This document shows positions 1 to 9,602 of a stretch of DNA of 31,162 nucleotides, in pieces (position 1 is the first letter of the stretch; every line of letters begins with the position of its first letter). Both the position numbers and the translations under genes were made by a program. Origin of the DNA: a bacterium (GTDB lineage: Bacteria; JAUVQV01; DATDCY01); assembly GCA_036524115.1 (NCBI GenBank), contig DATDCY010000092.1, forward strand, positions 1 through 31,162, read 5' to 3'. Under the pieces are notes generated by a model. The model saw only the letters and a program-made list of their open reading frames with translations, was not told where the DNA came from and made no database searches.

Positions 1-1420
1 AGTGCCCCGTGTCCCCCGACACCGTCGGCACCGCCGACCAGTAGTGGCACGCGTCGCACGCCAGATCCCCCGTCGTGTTCCACGCCGCCGACTGTGCCGC
101 GCCCCGGTTGTGGCAGTTGGCCGTCGTGCACGTGCCGCTCGCCGGCCCTCCGAGGGCCACGGCCGCGCCGCGGGAGTAGCCCACGTTCGCCGCCGAAAGG
201 TTCACGCTCTGGTTGATGTGCGTCGCCGCCGTGGCCGACGCGTGGCACTCCGTGCACGGCGCCACCGGGTAGCGCAGGTGCTCGTCGTGGGCGTTCGTCA
301 CCATGCCCGCGCCGTCCTGGTGGCAGAGGGTGCAGTTGGCCTGCGCCGAGTCCCACGCGTACGGATTCACGTTCGGCGCGCCCGCCGAGCCGTTGTTGTG
401 ACAGGCGTTCGTCCCGCAGGAGCCGAAGGTCCCGCCGCCCGCGGCGACCACCGCGTCCGCCGCCGCGCCGTAGGTGAAGGCCACGCCGCCGGCGCGGAAG
501 TTGACCGTCCCGTTGGCGTGCGTCGTCGCGGTCTGCGCGCTCAGCCCGTGGCAGTCGGTGCAGCCGATGGTCCGCCCGAACAGCGCGCTCGCGGCCAGGT
601 GCGCCGGGTGAGCCTGCGTCGTCATCGACGCCGCTGTCCCGTGGCACTCCGAGCACGAGTTCGTCCCGCCGCCGAGCACCGTCCCCCACGTGTACGCCGA
701 GTCCGCGTTCGCCGCCTGCCCGTTGTTGTGGCAGGTGTTGAGCCCGCAGGTACCGAACGTCGCCCCGACATTGATCCGCCGGTCGCCCGTGTACACCGCA
801 TCCGCCGTGATCACCGCGCCGCCGAAGTTGACGGACGCGTTCAGGTGCGTCACCGCCGAACCCGCCGTGTGGCAGTCGCCGCACTGCGCGCCGCCGCCGG
901 TCGTCGTCGTCAGGTGCGCCGGGTGCGAGTAGCTCGCGAGCGCCGCCGTGTCCTCGTGGCAGGCCTGGCACCCCGCGATCGTCGTGCCCCACGAGTACGC
1001 GGCCGTCCGCGGGGGCACGAGGCTGCCGGTGAGGTAGCCGGAGGTGTGGCAGATGTTCGTGCCGCACGTCCCCTTCGTCCCCGGGTACGCGAAGCCGGTG
1101 TAGTTGACCGTGAACGTCCCGCCGCGGACCGTCGTCGACCCGGCGGTGAAGCTGCCGTTGAGGTGGTTGGCGGAGGGCGGCGTCCCCGGCGAGCCGAACG
1201 CGATGGCCTCGTTGTGGCAGTCCGAGCAGATCACGCCGTAGCCGAAGGTGGCGCTGCCGTTGGTGTGCGCCGTGTGCGTCGTCTCCGTCGTCACGTCCGT
1301 GTGGCACATCACGCAGGCCGTCGTGTTGTTCGTCGTGTTCCCGTTCCAGGAGAAGTCCACGCCCGGCGTGTTCGTCGTCGTCTTGTTGTTGTGACAGTCC
1401 ACCGTCGCGCAGGTGCCGCC
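1..1420 (-). repeat. Tandem three-heme modules in the giant cytochrome
   Basis: CX4CH motifs recur at about 115, 391, 731, 1047 and 1393, a spacing of about 276-346 bp (roughly 92-115 residues). Each is followed by two CXXCH motifs, with conserved features such as a Trp after the CX4CH, an H-x-x-H-L stretch before the third motif, and T-H-x-N-G after it. These are diverged coding repeats rather than near-identical DNA copies. The array may continue beyond the left edge. Confidence 0.7.
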
Positions 1421-4400
1421 GGCGGCGATGTCGTAGGCCGCATCCGCGTCGGCCCCGCCGCTCCAGATCCGCTTCGCGAAGCGCGTGGGCGTGCCGCCGA
1501 CGGTGTTCACAAAGACCTCGGCCGGAAGCGCCGCCGTCGAGCCGTGGTCGTCGTCGTTCGTCACCGCCGCGTGGCAGTACTCGCACATCTGCTTCTGCTG
1601 GGTGTCGTTGTACGGCGGAATCAGCGACAGGCGCGCCGCGATCTGCTGGATGTGCAGGGGGTGACGACCGGCATGGTTCGCCTGGTGCGACGTCGAGCCG
1701 TCGGGCCAGTAGGTCCCGTTCGTCGCATTGCCATGGCAGTCGCTGCAGCCCGGCGGCCGGAAGCCGCCGCTGTGCGGGTGGCAGGCGACGCAGTCGCCGG
1801 GGTTCCCGCCTGCGTCCGGGTGGGGCAGGACCGAGGCGCTCACGCCGTCCCTGAACGACGGGAAGTCCGGGTCCGCGGTCTCGTGGCACTCCTGGCAGAC
1901 GCCGCTGAAGTTCGGCGTGGCGGTGTTGGTCCAGGCGTACGAGCCGGAGGCCACGCCCGTGAGGTTCGTGAAGACCAGGTCGGTCTGCTCGGTCGGCGCC
2001 GCCGGCGGCGGCCCCGCGGGCACGTTGAAGGCGGTCTCGTAGAGCTCGCGCTGGATCATCGCGAGGTTGCCCGTCGCCTGTCCCGTGGCCTGGTCGCCGT
2101 GCGGGTCGTGGCAGGAGAGACACTGCGGGGTGAAGCCCCAGGTGTTGACCTGGGGGGTGTACCCGGCGTTGACCATGTCGGTGCTCGAATGGTTGTGCAC
2201 CGCCCCGACGCTCAGCGTGGGCGAGCCGTCGTGACACTGGCCGGCGTCGCCGCCCCAGGTGCAGCTGAACTGCACGCCGTTGCCGCTGTTGCCGTCCTGG
2301 TCGATCAGGCGGAAGGGGTTCGACCCGGGCAGGGTGTTGGACCCGGGGGCGCCGGTCGCGTCGTGATTGACCGCGGAGCTGTGGCAGCCGCTGCACGCGA
2401 CGCCCTTGACGCCGTGGCCGGCCGCGCCGTACTCGGCGACCGAGCCGGCGGCGTCGACCTTGGACTGCGTCCAGTCGCGCATCGCGAAGTTGTTCACGTC
2501 GCCGTCGACGGGGCTGCCGCCGCTCTCGCCGTGGCAGATATCGCAGCTCATCGTGGTCGCGCTCCAGGCGACGCTGTTGCCGCCGTGGCAGTTCGTCGTC
2601 GAGCAGGTCCCCGCCGAGTAGGTGAAGGTGTTGAGCGCCCCGTTGGCCGCGTTCGGCGCGGCGTTGTACGTGGCGTTGACGTGGACGACGAAGCCGCCCG
2701 GGCTCGCGATCGCGCTGTTGCCGGAGACCGTCGCGCTGTGGCAGGTCAGGCATTCCGTGTACCCCTGCGCCTCGTGCCGCGCGTGCTTGTTCGCCTTCGG
2801 CGTGCCCTCGACGGACGTCCCGTCGGCGTACGCGGGGGGCGCGCCGTGGCAGACCGCGCACGTCGCGCCCGAGACGTTCCAGGCCACCGCGGTGTTCGGC
2901 GCGATCGTGAACGGCTTGGTGCGGTCGGTGCCCGGGCTGTGGCAGTAGGTGTTGTTGCACGCCCCGAACCCGGAGCCGACGACGGCGTCGCCGAGGTACG
3001 CGCTCACCGGCGGCGCGCTCGAGTTCGTGTGCAGCCGCGCGTCGCTCCCGTCGAAGGCGACGTCCGCCGAGTAGTTCACGTGCGCCGGCAGACTCGTGAC
3101 GCTCGTGCCGTTGGTCGTCGTCGCGTAGTGGCAGAGGTTGCACGCGAGGCTGTACCCGGCCGGCACCTGCGCCGTGTTGCCGGCGTGGACGATGTGCGCG
3201 TTGCTGCGCGGCGGCGCGGCGGCCGTCCGCCCGTGGCAGGTGCCGCAGGCGCCGGTCGAGGGGGTGTCCCAGACCGGCGTCGTGTCGCTGCCGCCGTTGG
3301 ACGCCGGGAACGGGCTGTCCGCGCCGTGGCAGTACAGGCCGATGCAGGTGGCGTAGCGGAAGGTCGCGCCGCCGTCGGTCTGCCCGTACTTGACCACGAG
3401 GTCGCTGCCACTCTGCGAGCCGAGGACGCCGCCGGGCTCGCCCGTTGTGCTGCCGGGCGTGAAGGCGATGTCGACGGCGCCGTTGAGGTGCTGCGTGCTC
3501 GCCCAGGCCGGGTGGCACTGGGCGCAGGCGAAGTTGTAGCCGCCGTCGGCGATCTCGTCGACGTGCTTCGCGTGGGCGTTCGGCAGGTCGCCGGCGTTGT
3601 ACGTGGAGTCGTCGGTGTGGCAGGTCGCACACGACGGCGTGTTCTCGTTGCCGCCGTCCCAGCCGACGGTGCCCGCCCCCGGGCCGTACGCCGGCGTCGG
3701 CTTCTCGTAGTGGCAGTCCATCCCGGAGCAGGTCTTCGTCCCCTGGTTGTAGGTGCCGTTCGTGTGCACGTCGTTGGCGCCGGCGAGGTCGCTGACCCCG
3801 TCGATGCGCTTGTACGTCCCCACGTTGAAGCCGTCGTTGATCAGGTCGACCTGGGTCGCCGGGCTGCCGGTGGTGTTGGTCTCGTGCCCGATGCCGCCCG
3901 GGTTCGGGTGGCAGTAGGCGCACATCGCGATCTGGTCCTCCGGGCTGGTCGCCGAGAAGTTCTCCTTGGCGACGAGCAGCGCGATGTGCGCGGTGTGCGA
4001 GCCGACCTCCGTGTCGGCGTAGGCGTTCTGCGGCGTCTGGCCGCTGTTGTTGGCGGGGTTTCCGTCCGGCCAGATCTGCCCGGTCGTCTCGTTGCCGTGG
4101 CAGCGCGCGCAACTTCCCTGGAAGCTTTCCGAGTGGGAGTGGCACGCCATGCAGGCGCTGCCGGTGCGGCCCTGGAAGTGGTTGCCGTTCACGGCCTCGC
4201 CGGGCGGAGTCGTGTCGGGGTGCGCCATGGTGTCGCCGGACCCGCGGTGGCAGGCGTCGCACACGCCGTCGTTCGTCCCCGTCGTCGGGTCGAGGCCGGT
4301 CAGGTCGCCGGCGCCCGAGGCAAAACCGCTGACCGCCACGGGGTTCGACGTCCCGCCGAGGTGCCCATCCAGCGTCGGGAGGACCATCGCGACCTTGGGG

Positions 4401-7400
4401 GTCCCGTGCGGGTCGTGGCAGGCGTCGCACTGGTAGCCGGGGTTCGTGGCGTACGCGGAGGCGCTGTCGCCGTAGGCGGGGAAGGCCTGGGGCGCCAGCC
4501 CGTTCGTGTTGTAGTGGTTGTTCACGCCGCCGGAGTGCACCGTCGCCTTGGCGACCGAGTTGTAGAGCGTCGGCGTCCCGCCGGCGTTCGGCAGGGTGAC
4601 GCCCGTGCCGCCGACCTTGTGGCAGCCGAGGCAGAACTCGCTGTTCGTCGTGGTGTAGGCCAGTGCCGGGCTCTCCGCCGGGATCGTCTCGAGGCGGGTC
4701 TGGCCGAGCGCGCCGGTGATGTGCTGCGCGTTCTCGGTGTGGCAGATCTGGCAGGCGTAGCCGGGTCCGCTCTGGCCATGGAGCGTCGCGCTGAACGCGG
4801 CACTGTTGCCGTGGCCGTTCGCCGCGTAGAACGAGTCCTTCGCCGGGGCCGCCGTCCCGGTCCCGTCCGCGTACTGCGTCGCCGGGGACGCGGTGTTGTG
4901 GCAGAGGAGGCAGTCCGTGATCCGGGTGGCCGTCGGCCAGTTCGTCTTGGCAACCGTGGCGCCGACGCTGCCGCCGACGGTGGCCGTGGAGTGGCAGCGG
5001 TTGCAGACGTCCGTCGACGCCAGCGTCGCGACCGTGCCGGGCTGCGCGTAGCCCAGGGCGTAGAACGCGTCGCGACCGTTGCGGTCGAGGCCCTCGAAAT
5101 CTAGCGCAAAGCTGCCGTTGACGTGGCTGCGCGAGGGGAAGTCCGCGCGGCCCTGGTCCGGCGCCGTCCCGGGCTCATCGCCGCCGGGGCTGCCGCCGTG
5201 GCAGTTCTCGCAGGAACCGGTCAGCGTGTACGAGCCGTGACAGATGTTGCAGCGGTTGGCGTGGGTCTGGATCCCGGGCCCCCACGAGGGGTTGCCCGTC
5301 TTGCCGGCCATGTGGGTGGCGTGCGCGCCCTGGGTGAGGGGCTGCTTGAAGGTGTCATCGTTCTCGGTGTCGACGTCGTGGCAGTCGCCGCAGGAGCCGG
5401 TGGTGTAGCTGTTCCACACCGGGCTCACGTCGATCCCCTGCGTCAGGGCGCCGAAGTCCGCGCCGTGGCAGTACAGGTTCGTGCAGGTCGTGTTCGCCCC
5501 CGTGCCGTACTTCACCGCGGTGCTCGTCGGCGTCATGGCCTCGTCGGTTGTGTTGCCGTCGAAGTTCCGGTTCGGGCTGCCCGCGGGGCTCAGGCCGATG
5601 GAGCCGTCGACGTGCGCCGTCGTGTAGCCGGTCACGTCGTGGCAGTACGCGCAGGGGTAGTCGAGCCCCTGCCACGCACTCGGCGGCGCGATGCCGCCCA
5701 CGTGGGTGATGTGGGCATCCGGCAGGTCGCCGTCGGCGAAGTTGGCGGTGGCGTTGCCGTGGACATAGGCCCGCGTCGGGTAGGTCACGGAGTTGACGAC
5801 GCCGCGGGTGAAGTGGCAGCTCTCGCAGTTCGGCGCGACCGAGTCGCCGCTGTCCCAGCCGCTGGCGTAGGCGGGGATGGACGACGGCGACGGCGTCGGC
5901 TTCTCGTAGTGGCAGTCCGAGGCGCTGCAGGTGCGCGCCGTGTTGTTGTAGGCCGCGGCCGTGTGGCCGTCGAGCGTCATCGTCAGGTCCGCCGCCGCGT
6001 CGATCCTGCCGAACGTGCCCGCGTTCCCCGCGTAGCTGTCGTTGAGGACGTCGACGCGGTTGACCGGGTTGGTCGGCACGCCGGCGGAGTTGTTGCGGTG
6101 CAGCGCGCTCCCCGGGGCCGGGTGACAGTAGGCGCACATGGCCGTCTGGTCGGCCTGGCTCAGCGTGAAGCCCTCGCGCGCCCGCAGCGCCGCGATGTGC
6201 GTTTCGTGCGAGCCGGCGTCGTCGTCGAAGTAGTAGCTGCCGCGCGGGGGCGGCGACGGGTTCGCGTCCGGCCAGGGCGGCACGGTGCCGTCCGGCCACG
6301 CCGTGCCGGCGACGCGGTTGCCGTGGCAGAGGGCGCAGCCGGCAGGCTGGCCCCACGCGGCCGCCGGGTGGCAGCCGGTCGTCATGTCGCCGCAGGTGCC
6401 CCCCGTCCACAAGAAGCCCTGGTCCGTGGAGGCGGTCCCGGCGCGCCAGTAGGGGGCGGTGTCAACCGTCGCCGCCATGCCCGCGTCGGAGCGGACCGGT
6501 GAGGACTGTGCCGGCCCCTGGGCGTGGAGGGCGTGGTTCGCGTTGTCGTTCGGGTGGCAGGAGGTGCAGGCCAGCGCGGCGTGCGCTGTCCCGGTGTGCC
6601 GCCCGCCCGCCGCCGGCGAGTTCGGCCGCCCGGTCGTCAGCCCCGCCGTGCCGTGGCAGGCGTCGCAGTAGGGCGCCCGGGTGTTGGCGCCGGCGTCGCG
6701 GTAGAGCCTGTCGTCCCAGTCGGGGACCCACGTCGTGCCGTTGCCGTGACAGTACGTCGTCGAGCAGGTGCTCGCGCTGGCGTCGAACGTTCCGCCCGCG
6801 ACAAAGTTTCCGTCGAAGACGACGTTGGTGCTCTTGTCGAGGTTCTCGTGGATGAACGTCGACGTGCCGCCGTCCCAGCGGTTGTTCGGGTGGCAGTTCG
6901 TGCAGGCGTAGGCGTAGCCGAGCGTGGGCGCGGACTGGGTGCCGGCGTGCAGCGGGTGCTCGTCGGCCGTCGGGCTCGTCGCCGGCCAGGAGTTGGCGAG
7001 ATTGCCGTCGGCCGTGCCGTTGTTGTGGCAGTCCGTGCAGGAGTTGGCCGTGGGCACCGTGTTCCAGGTGATCGGGGCGGCGGTGAAGCGCCGACCGCTG
7101 TGGCAGCTGACGTTGTCGCAGGTCTTGCTCGCTTCGGTCCAGCCGAAGGTCACGGCGTTCGCCGCGGCGGTCCCGTTGAAGTGCCCGCCGGCCGAGACGT
7201 CCTTCGTGCGGTCGACGTGCTGGCCGCTGGAGACGTTGATCGTCGTGCCGTCGGTGGTCGTCGTGTAGTGGCAGTTCTCGCAGCCGACGTTCTTGCCGAC
7301 GTGCCGGGCGTGGTTGCCGGCCGCGTCGTTCGGGTACCAGCGGCCGACGCCGTCGCCGTTGCCGTCGCCGTGGCAGGCGTCGCACTTGAGGTCGTTGACG

Positions 7401-9478
7401 AAGTAGTCCGGGGTGTTGAAGCCCGTCATCCAGACCGCCGTGCCGACGGCGCTGGTCGACGAGCCGTTGGAGTGGCAGTAGATCTGGGAGCAGCGGAAGC
7501 CGTTGGCGGCGGGGTCCCAGGTGTAGTTGGGGGTGGCCTGCGGGACCGGGTCGGCCGGGTTGAAGGCGGTCGCCGACGGGTTCCAGCTCGGGTCGAACCA
7601 GATCGAGCGGTACGTGTTCGGGCTCGAGCGGTGCGTCAGCCCGTTCGTCCCCTGGTAGTGGCACATGCGGCACGAGAAGTTGTAGCCGGGGCTGACGCCG
7701 GTCGGGAGGCCGGCGTGGCGCTGGTGGGGCGTGCGGCCCTCGTTGTAGTAGGGGTCCACGAGGTAGTAGTCCGCGACGCCGGTGCCGAGGCTGTTCGGCG
7801 GGTAGCCGTGGCACGAGTTGCAGGTGCCGCCCGCGCCGCCGAAGGAGCCGCCGGTGGTCGTGTCATCGTGGTCGTGGCAGCCCGTGCAGGACGACAGCGG
7901 CAGCTGGTCCTGCCCGCTGTGGTGGTTGTTCGACATCAGCGTGCTCAGCGGCGTGACGTCCGTCCCGTCCTGCGACTTCACCCCCGCGTGGCAGACGCCG
8001 TTGTCGCAGATGCCCGCGGCGCTGACGTGCGGCGCGCTGTTGTCGTTGATGTAGTAGTCGAAGTCCGTCGTGTTGCTGTTGTGCTCGAAGATGGTCAGCT
8101 CGGTCGAGCCCGTGGAGCGGTTCGGCAGCTGCTGGGGGATCATCATGATGTTGCTGGTCGCGCCGACGCCCTCGGCGTGCTCGTCGTGGCAGTCGACGCA
8201 GCCGACGCTCGAGCCGCCCGGGTTGTGCGCGATCTTCTCGCCGTGGCAGGTGTAGCAGATCGAGCGCTGCGACTTGCCGTAGCTCGAGAGCTGCGGGTCC
8301 GGCACCGAGGCGAACATCTTGCCCGCCCGCGTGTCCGTGTACGGCGAGTCGTGTTGCGCGTTGACGGTGTGGCAGTTGCCGCAGCCGAAGTTCAACGTCC
8401 TGCCCGTCGAGGAGGTCGGCATCCCGTGGCCGTGCCGCGTGAACGTGTTCTGCCCCGGCCCGTCCCCGGTGTACCCGGCGGCGTCGCCCGGGTAGTGGCA
8501 GGCCGACGTGCAGTCCGTGCCGACGTCCAGCGCCGTCTCGAGGGCGCCCGTGCCGTTGACGTGCTCGTGCCCGTCGTTGAAGAGCTTCTGCTTGCTCGAG
8601 TAGTGCGTGTCGTGGCAGGAGCGGCACTGGTCGTTGCCGCCGGCGGCCGTCGTCTTCAGCTGGGTGCCGTCGTCCTCGACGATCGGCCCGCTGCCGCCGC
8701 TGCCCACCGGGACGCCGTCCGCGTGCGCCGACGTCGCGTTGAGGTGCACGTCGTTCGCCGCGCCGGTCCCCTTCACGCGCGGCGCGGTGTTGCCGTGGCA
8801 GACCCGGCAGAGCGGGTCGTACTGGTTCGCCGCTGTCACGCTGCGGAGCATGTAGGGGTTGTACGCGTAGGCCGCCCGCCCGTGCTCCGGGTACTTGTTC
8901 CCGAACTCCGCGCTCAGCCCCGAGGTCGCCGGGTTGCCGTCCGTGCTCTCGTCCACCCCCGGGGTGCTGACGTCGTCGCGCCCGTCGCCCAATCCCTCGA
9001 CGTCGTGGCAGTCGACGCAGTCCAGCTCGTTCTGGTACGAGGTGCCCCACGTGCTCGTGTACTCGTGGCTGGTGTCGACGCCGGTGGCGAAGTTCTTTCC
9101 GACGGGGTGCATCGAGGCCTTCCCGGAGAAGTGGCCGAGGACGGCCTTCATGCTGTTGCGCGTGCCGATGTTGTGGCAGTAGGTGCAGCCGAACTGCGCC
9201 GGGACGGTCGGGGTCACCGGGTTGTAGGCCACCTTCATGTCGATCACCGTGCGCGAGGTGCGGTTGATGAAGCTCGTGTTCGGCTCGCCTTCCTCGGCGT
9301 CCAGCGTGTGGCAGGAGTAGCAGCCGAGCCCCTCCTGGACGTAGTGGAGGGCGGCCGCCGGGCGCACCTCTCCCGCGAGCAGCCACGCGAGCGCCATGAC
9401 CGCCGGCAGCCAGGGCATCGCGGTTTGGGCGATGCGGCGGTATCTGCCGCCCTCGTGCTGCCGGTCTTCGCGCCTCAT
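1..9478 (-). CDS. Giant multiheme c-type cytochrome, about 73 heme motifs in the visible part (3' end outside window)
   Basis: One continuous minus-strand frame runs from ATG at 9478 to the left edge, giving at least 3159 codons. I scanned for TTA, CTA and TCA in the relevant phase and found no in-frame stop. A Shine-Dalgarno-like GGGGAGGG lies about 4 nt before the ATG. The N-terminus is basic, then hydrophobic (WLPAVMALAWLLAG), then an AAA-type cleavage region, so it is exported. The first heme motif, CYSCH, lies near residue 57. By manual count there are about 55 CXXCH, 15 CX4CH, and one each of CX3CH (8495-8512), CX6CH (6368-6394) and CX8CH (2231-2263). The alternation of CX4CH and CXXCH is the Geobacter-type C4xC/C2xCH arrangement. 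The gene lies 124 bp downstream of the 49-heme gene; that gap holds short inverted repeats but no clear terminator. A role in extracellular or periplasmic electron transfer is inferred. The C-terminus, and any anchor, is not visible. Confidence 0.9.
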   Translation of the reverse strand, partial: MRREDRQHEGGRYRRIAQTAMPWLPAVMALAWLLAGEVRPAAALHYVQEGLGCYSCHTLDAEEGEPNTSFINRTSRTVIDMKVAYNPVTPTVPAQFGCTYCHNIGTRNSMKAVLGHFSGKASMHPVGKNFATGVDTSHEYTSTWGTSYQNELDCVDCHDVEGLGDGRDDVSTPGVDESTDGNPATSGLSAEFGNKYPEHGRAAYAYNPYMLRSVTAANQYDPLCRVCHGNTAPRVKGTGAANDVHLNATSAHADGVPVGSGGSGPIVEDDGTQLKTTAAGGNDQCRSCHDTHYSSKQKLFNDGHEHVNGTGALETALDVGTDCTSACHYPGDAAGYTGDGPGQNTFTRHGHGMPTSSTGRTLNFGCGNCHTVNAQHDSPYTDTRAGKMFASVPDPQLSSYGKSQRSICYTCHGEKIAHNPGGSSVGCVDCHDEHAEGVGATSNIMMIPQQLPNRSTGSTELTIFEHNSNTTDFDYYINDNSAPHVSAAGICDNGVCHAGVKSQDGTDVTPLSTLMSNNHHSGQDQLPLSSCTGCHDHDDTTTGGSFGGAGGTCNSCHGYPPNSLGTGVADYYLVDPYYNEGRTPHQRHAGLPTGVSPGYNFSCRMCHYQGTNGLTHRSSPNTYRSIWFDPSWNPSATAFNPADPVPQATPNYTWDPAANGFRCSQIYCHSNGSSTSAVGTAVWMTGFNTPDYFVNDLKCDACHGDGNGDGVGRWYPNDAAGNHARHVGKNVGCENCHYTTTTDGTTINVSSGQHVDRTKDVSAGGHFNGTAAANAVTFGWTEASKTCDNVSCHSGRRFTAAPITWNTVPTANSCTDCHNNGTADGNLANSWPATSPTADEHPLHAGTQSAPTLGYAYACTNCHPNNRWDGGTSTFIHENLDKSTNVVFDGNFVAGGTFDASASTCSTTYCHGNGTTWVPDWDDRLYRDAGANTRAPYCDACHGTAGLTTGRPNSPAAGGRHTGTAHAALACTSCHPNDNANHALHAQGPAQSSPVRSDAGMAATVDTAPYWRAGTASTDQGFLWTGGTCGDMTTGCHPAAAWGQPAGCALCHGNRVAGTAWPDGTVPPWPDANPSPPPRGSYYFDDDAGSHETHIAALRAREGFTLSQADQTAMCAYCHPAPGSALHRNNSAGVPTNPVNRVDVLNDSYAGNAGTFGRIDAAADLTMTLDGHTAAAYNNTARTCSASDCHYEKPTPSPSSIPAYASGWDSGDSVAPNCESCHFTRGVVNSVTYPTRAYVHGNATANFADGDLPDAHITHVGGIAPPSAWQGLDYPCAYCHDVTGYTTAHVDGSIGLSPAGSPNRNFDGNTTDEAMTPTSTAVKYGTGANTTCTNLYCHGADFGALTQGIDVSPVWNSYTTGSCGDCHDVDTENDDTFKQPLTQGAHATHMAGKTGNPSWGPGIQTHANRCNICHGSYTLTGSCENCHGGSPGGDEPGTAPDQGRADFPSRSHVNGSFALDFEGLDRNGRDAFYALGYAQPGTVATLASTDVCNRCHSTATVGGSVGATVAKTNWPTATRITDCLLCHNTASPATQYADGTGTAAPAKDSFYAANGHGNSAAFSATLHGQSGPGYACQICHTENAQHITGALGQTRLETIPAESPALAYTTTNSEFCLGCHKVGGTGVTLPNAGGTPTLYNSVAKATVHSGGVNNHYNTNGLAPQAFPAYGDSASAYATNPGYQCDACHDPHGTPKVAMVLPTLDGHLGGTSNPVAVSGFASGAGDLTGLDPTTGTNDGVCDACHRGSGDTMAHPDTTPPGEAVNGNHFQGRTGSACMACHSHSESFQGSCARCHGNETTGQIWPDGNPANNSGQTPQNAYADTEVGSHTAHIALLVAKENFSATSPEDQIAMCAYCHPNPGGIGHETNTTGSPATQVDLINDGFNVGTYKRIDGVSDLAGANDVHTNGTYNQGTKTCSGMDCHYEKPTPAYGPGAGTVGWDGGNENTPSCATCHTDDSTYNAGDLPNAHAKHVDEIADGGYNFACAQCHPAWASTQHLNGAVDIAFTPGSTTGEPGGVLGSQSGSDLVVKYGQTDGGATFRYATCIGLYCHGADSPFPASNGGSDTTPVWDTPSTGACGTCHGRTAAAPPRSNAHIVHAGNTAQVPAGYSLACNLCHYATTTNGTSVTSLPAHVNYSADVAFDGSDARLHTNSSAPPVSAYLGDAVVGSGFGACNNTYCHSPGTDRTKPFTIAPNTAVAWNVSGATCAVCHGAPPAYADGTSVEGTPKANKHARHEAQGYTECLTCHSATVSGNSAIASPGGFVVHVNATYNAAPNAANGALNTFTYSAGTCSTTNCHGGNSVAWSATTMSCDICHGESGGSPVDGDVNNFAMRDWTQSKVDAAGSVAEYGAAGHGVKGVACSGCHSSAVNHDATGAPGSNTLPGSNPFRLIDQDGNSGNGVQFSCTWGGDAGQCHDGSPTLSVGAVHNHSSTDMVNAGYTPQVNTWGFTPQCLSCHDPHGDQATGQATGNLAMIQRELYETAFNVPAGPPPAAPTEQTDLVFTNLTGVASGSYAWTNTATPNFSGVCQECHETADPDFPSFRDGVSASVLPHPDAGGNPGDCVACHPHSGGFRPPGCSDCHGNATNGTYWPDGSTSHQANHAGRHPLHIQQIAARLSLIPPYNDTQQKQMCEYCHAAVTNDDDHGSTAALPAEVFVNTVGGTPTRFAKRIWSGGADADAAYDIAAGGTCATVDCHNNKTTTNTPGVDFSWNGNTTNNTTACVMCHTDVTTETTHTAHTNGSATFGYGVICSDCHNEAIAFGSPGTPPSANHLNGSFTAGSTTVRGGTFTVNYTGFAYPGTKGTCGTNICHTSGYLTGSLVPPRTAAYSWGTTIAGCQACHEDTAALASYSHPAHLTTTTGGGAQCGDCHTAGSAVTHLNASVNFGGAVITADAVYTGDRRINVGATFGTCGLNTCHNNGQAANADSAYTWGTVLGGGTNSCSECHGTAASMTTQAHPAHLAASALFGRTIGCTDCHGLSAQTATTHANGTVNFRAGGVAFTYGAAADAVVAAGGGTFGSCGTNACHNNGSAGAPNVNPYAWDSAQANCTLCHQDGAGMVTNAHDEHLRYPVAPCTECHASATAATHINQSVNLSAANVGYSRGAAVALGGPASGTCTTANCHNRGAAQSAAWNTTGDLACDACHYWSAVPTVSGDTGH
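1720..3350 (-). repeat. Copy 1 of a diverged block of about 1.6 kb shared with the neighbouring giant cytochrome
   Basis: This encodes roughly residues 2040-2585 of the larger giant. It aligns by eye, heme for heme, with residues about 1630-2165 of the 2408-residue protein. Shared landmarks in the same order include GSGFGAC before a CX4CH motif, GTPKANKH, a GYTPQV-x-x-W-x-FTP stretch before a CHDPHGD heme, DPDF-x-S-F, and GGNPGDC before a CHxH heme. Similarity is at the protein level, and block boundaries are approximate. Confidence 0.75.
3320..4110 (-). repeat. Internal duplication within the giant cytochrome, copy A
   Basis: The encoded order is CHGN, WPDG, GSH-x-x-HIA, MCAYCHP, RID, a CX4CH heme followed by YEKPTP, then GDLP-x-AH, another CXXCH, and a CX4CH heme followed by GAD. 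The same order is encoded at about 5440-6340, roughly 2.2 kb away in the same gene. The copies are diverged but clearly alignable by eye. Confidence 0.7.
5440..6340 (-). repeat. Internal duplication within the giant cytochrome, copy B
   Basis: This is the second copy of the module described at about 3320-4110, with the same landmark order (CHGN, WPDG, GSH-x-x-HIA, MCAYCHP, RID, a DCHYEKPTP heme, GDLP-x-AH, then a CX4CH heme followed by GADF). It is slightly longer than the other copy because of extra residues between hemes. Confidence 0.7.
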
Positions 9479-9602
9479 GAAACCCTCCCCTTCAGCGTGA
9501 AACCAATCGCCGGCTGCCCCCCCGACCCCACGGTGGGGACAACCTCGATCGAATACCTATACGGCCGTCGGCCGCTTCCCGTTACCTCGGATCAAACGCC
9601 CC

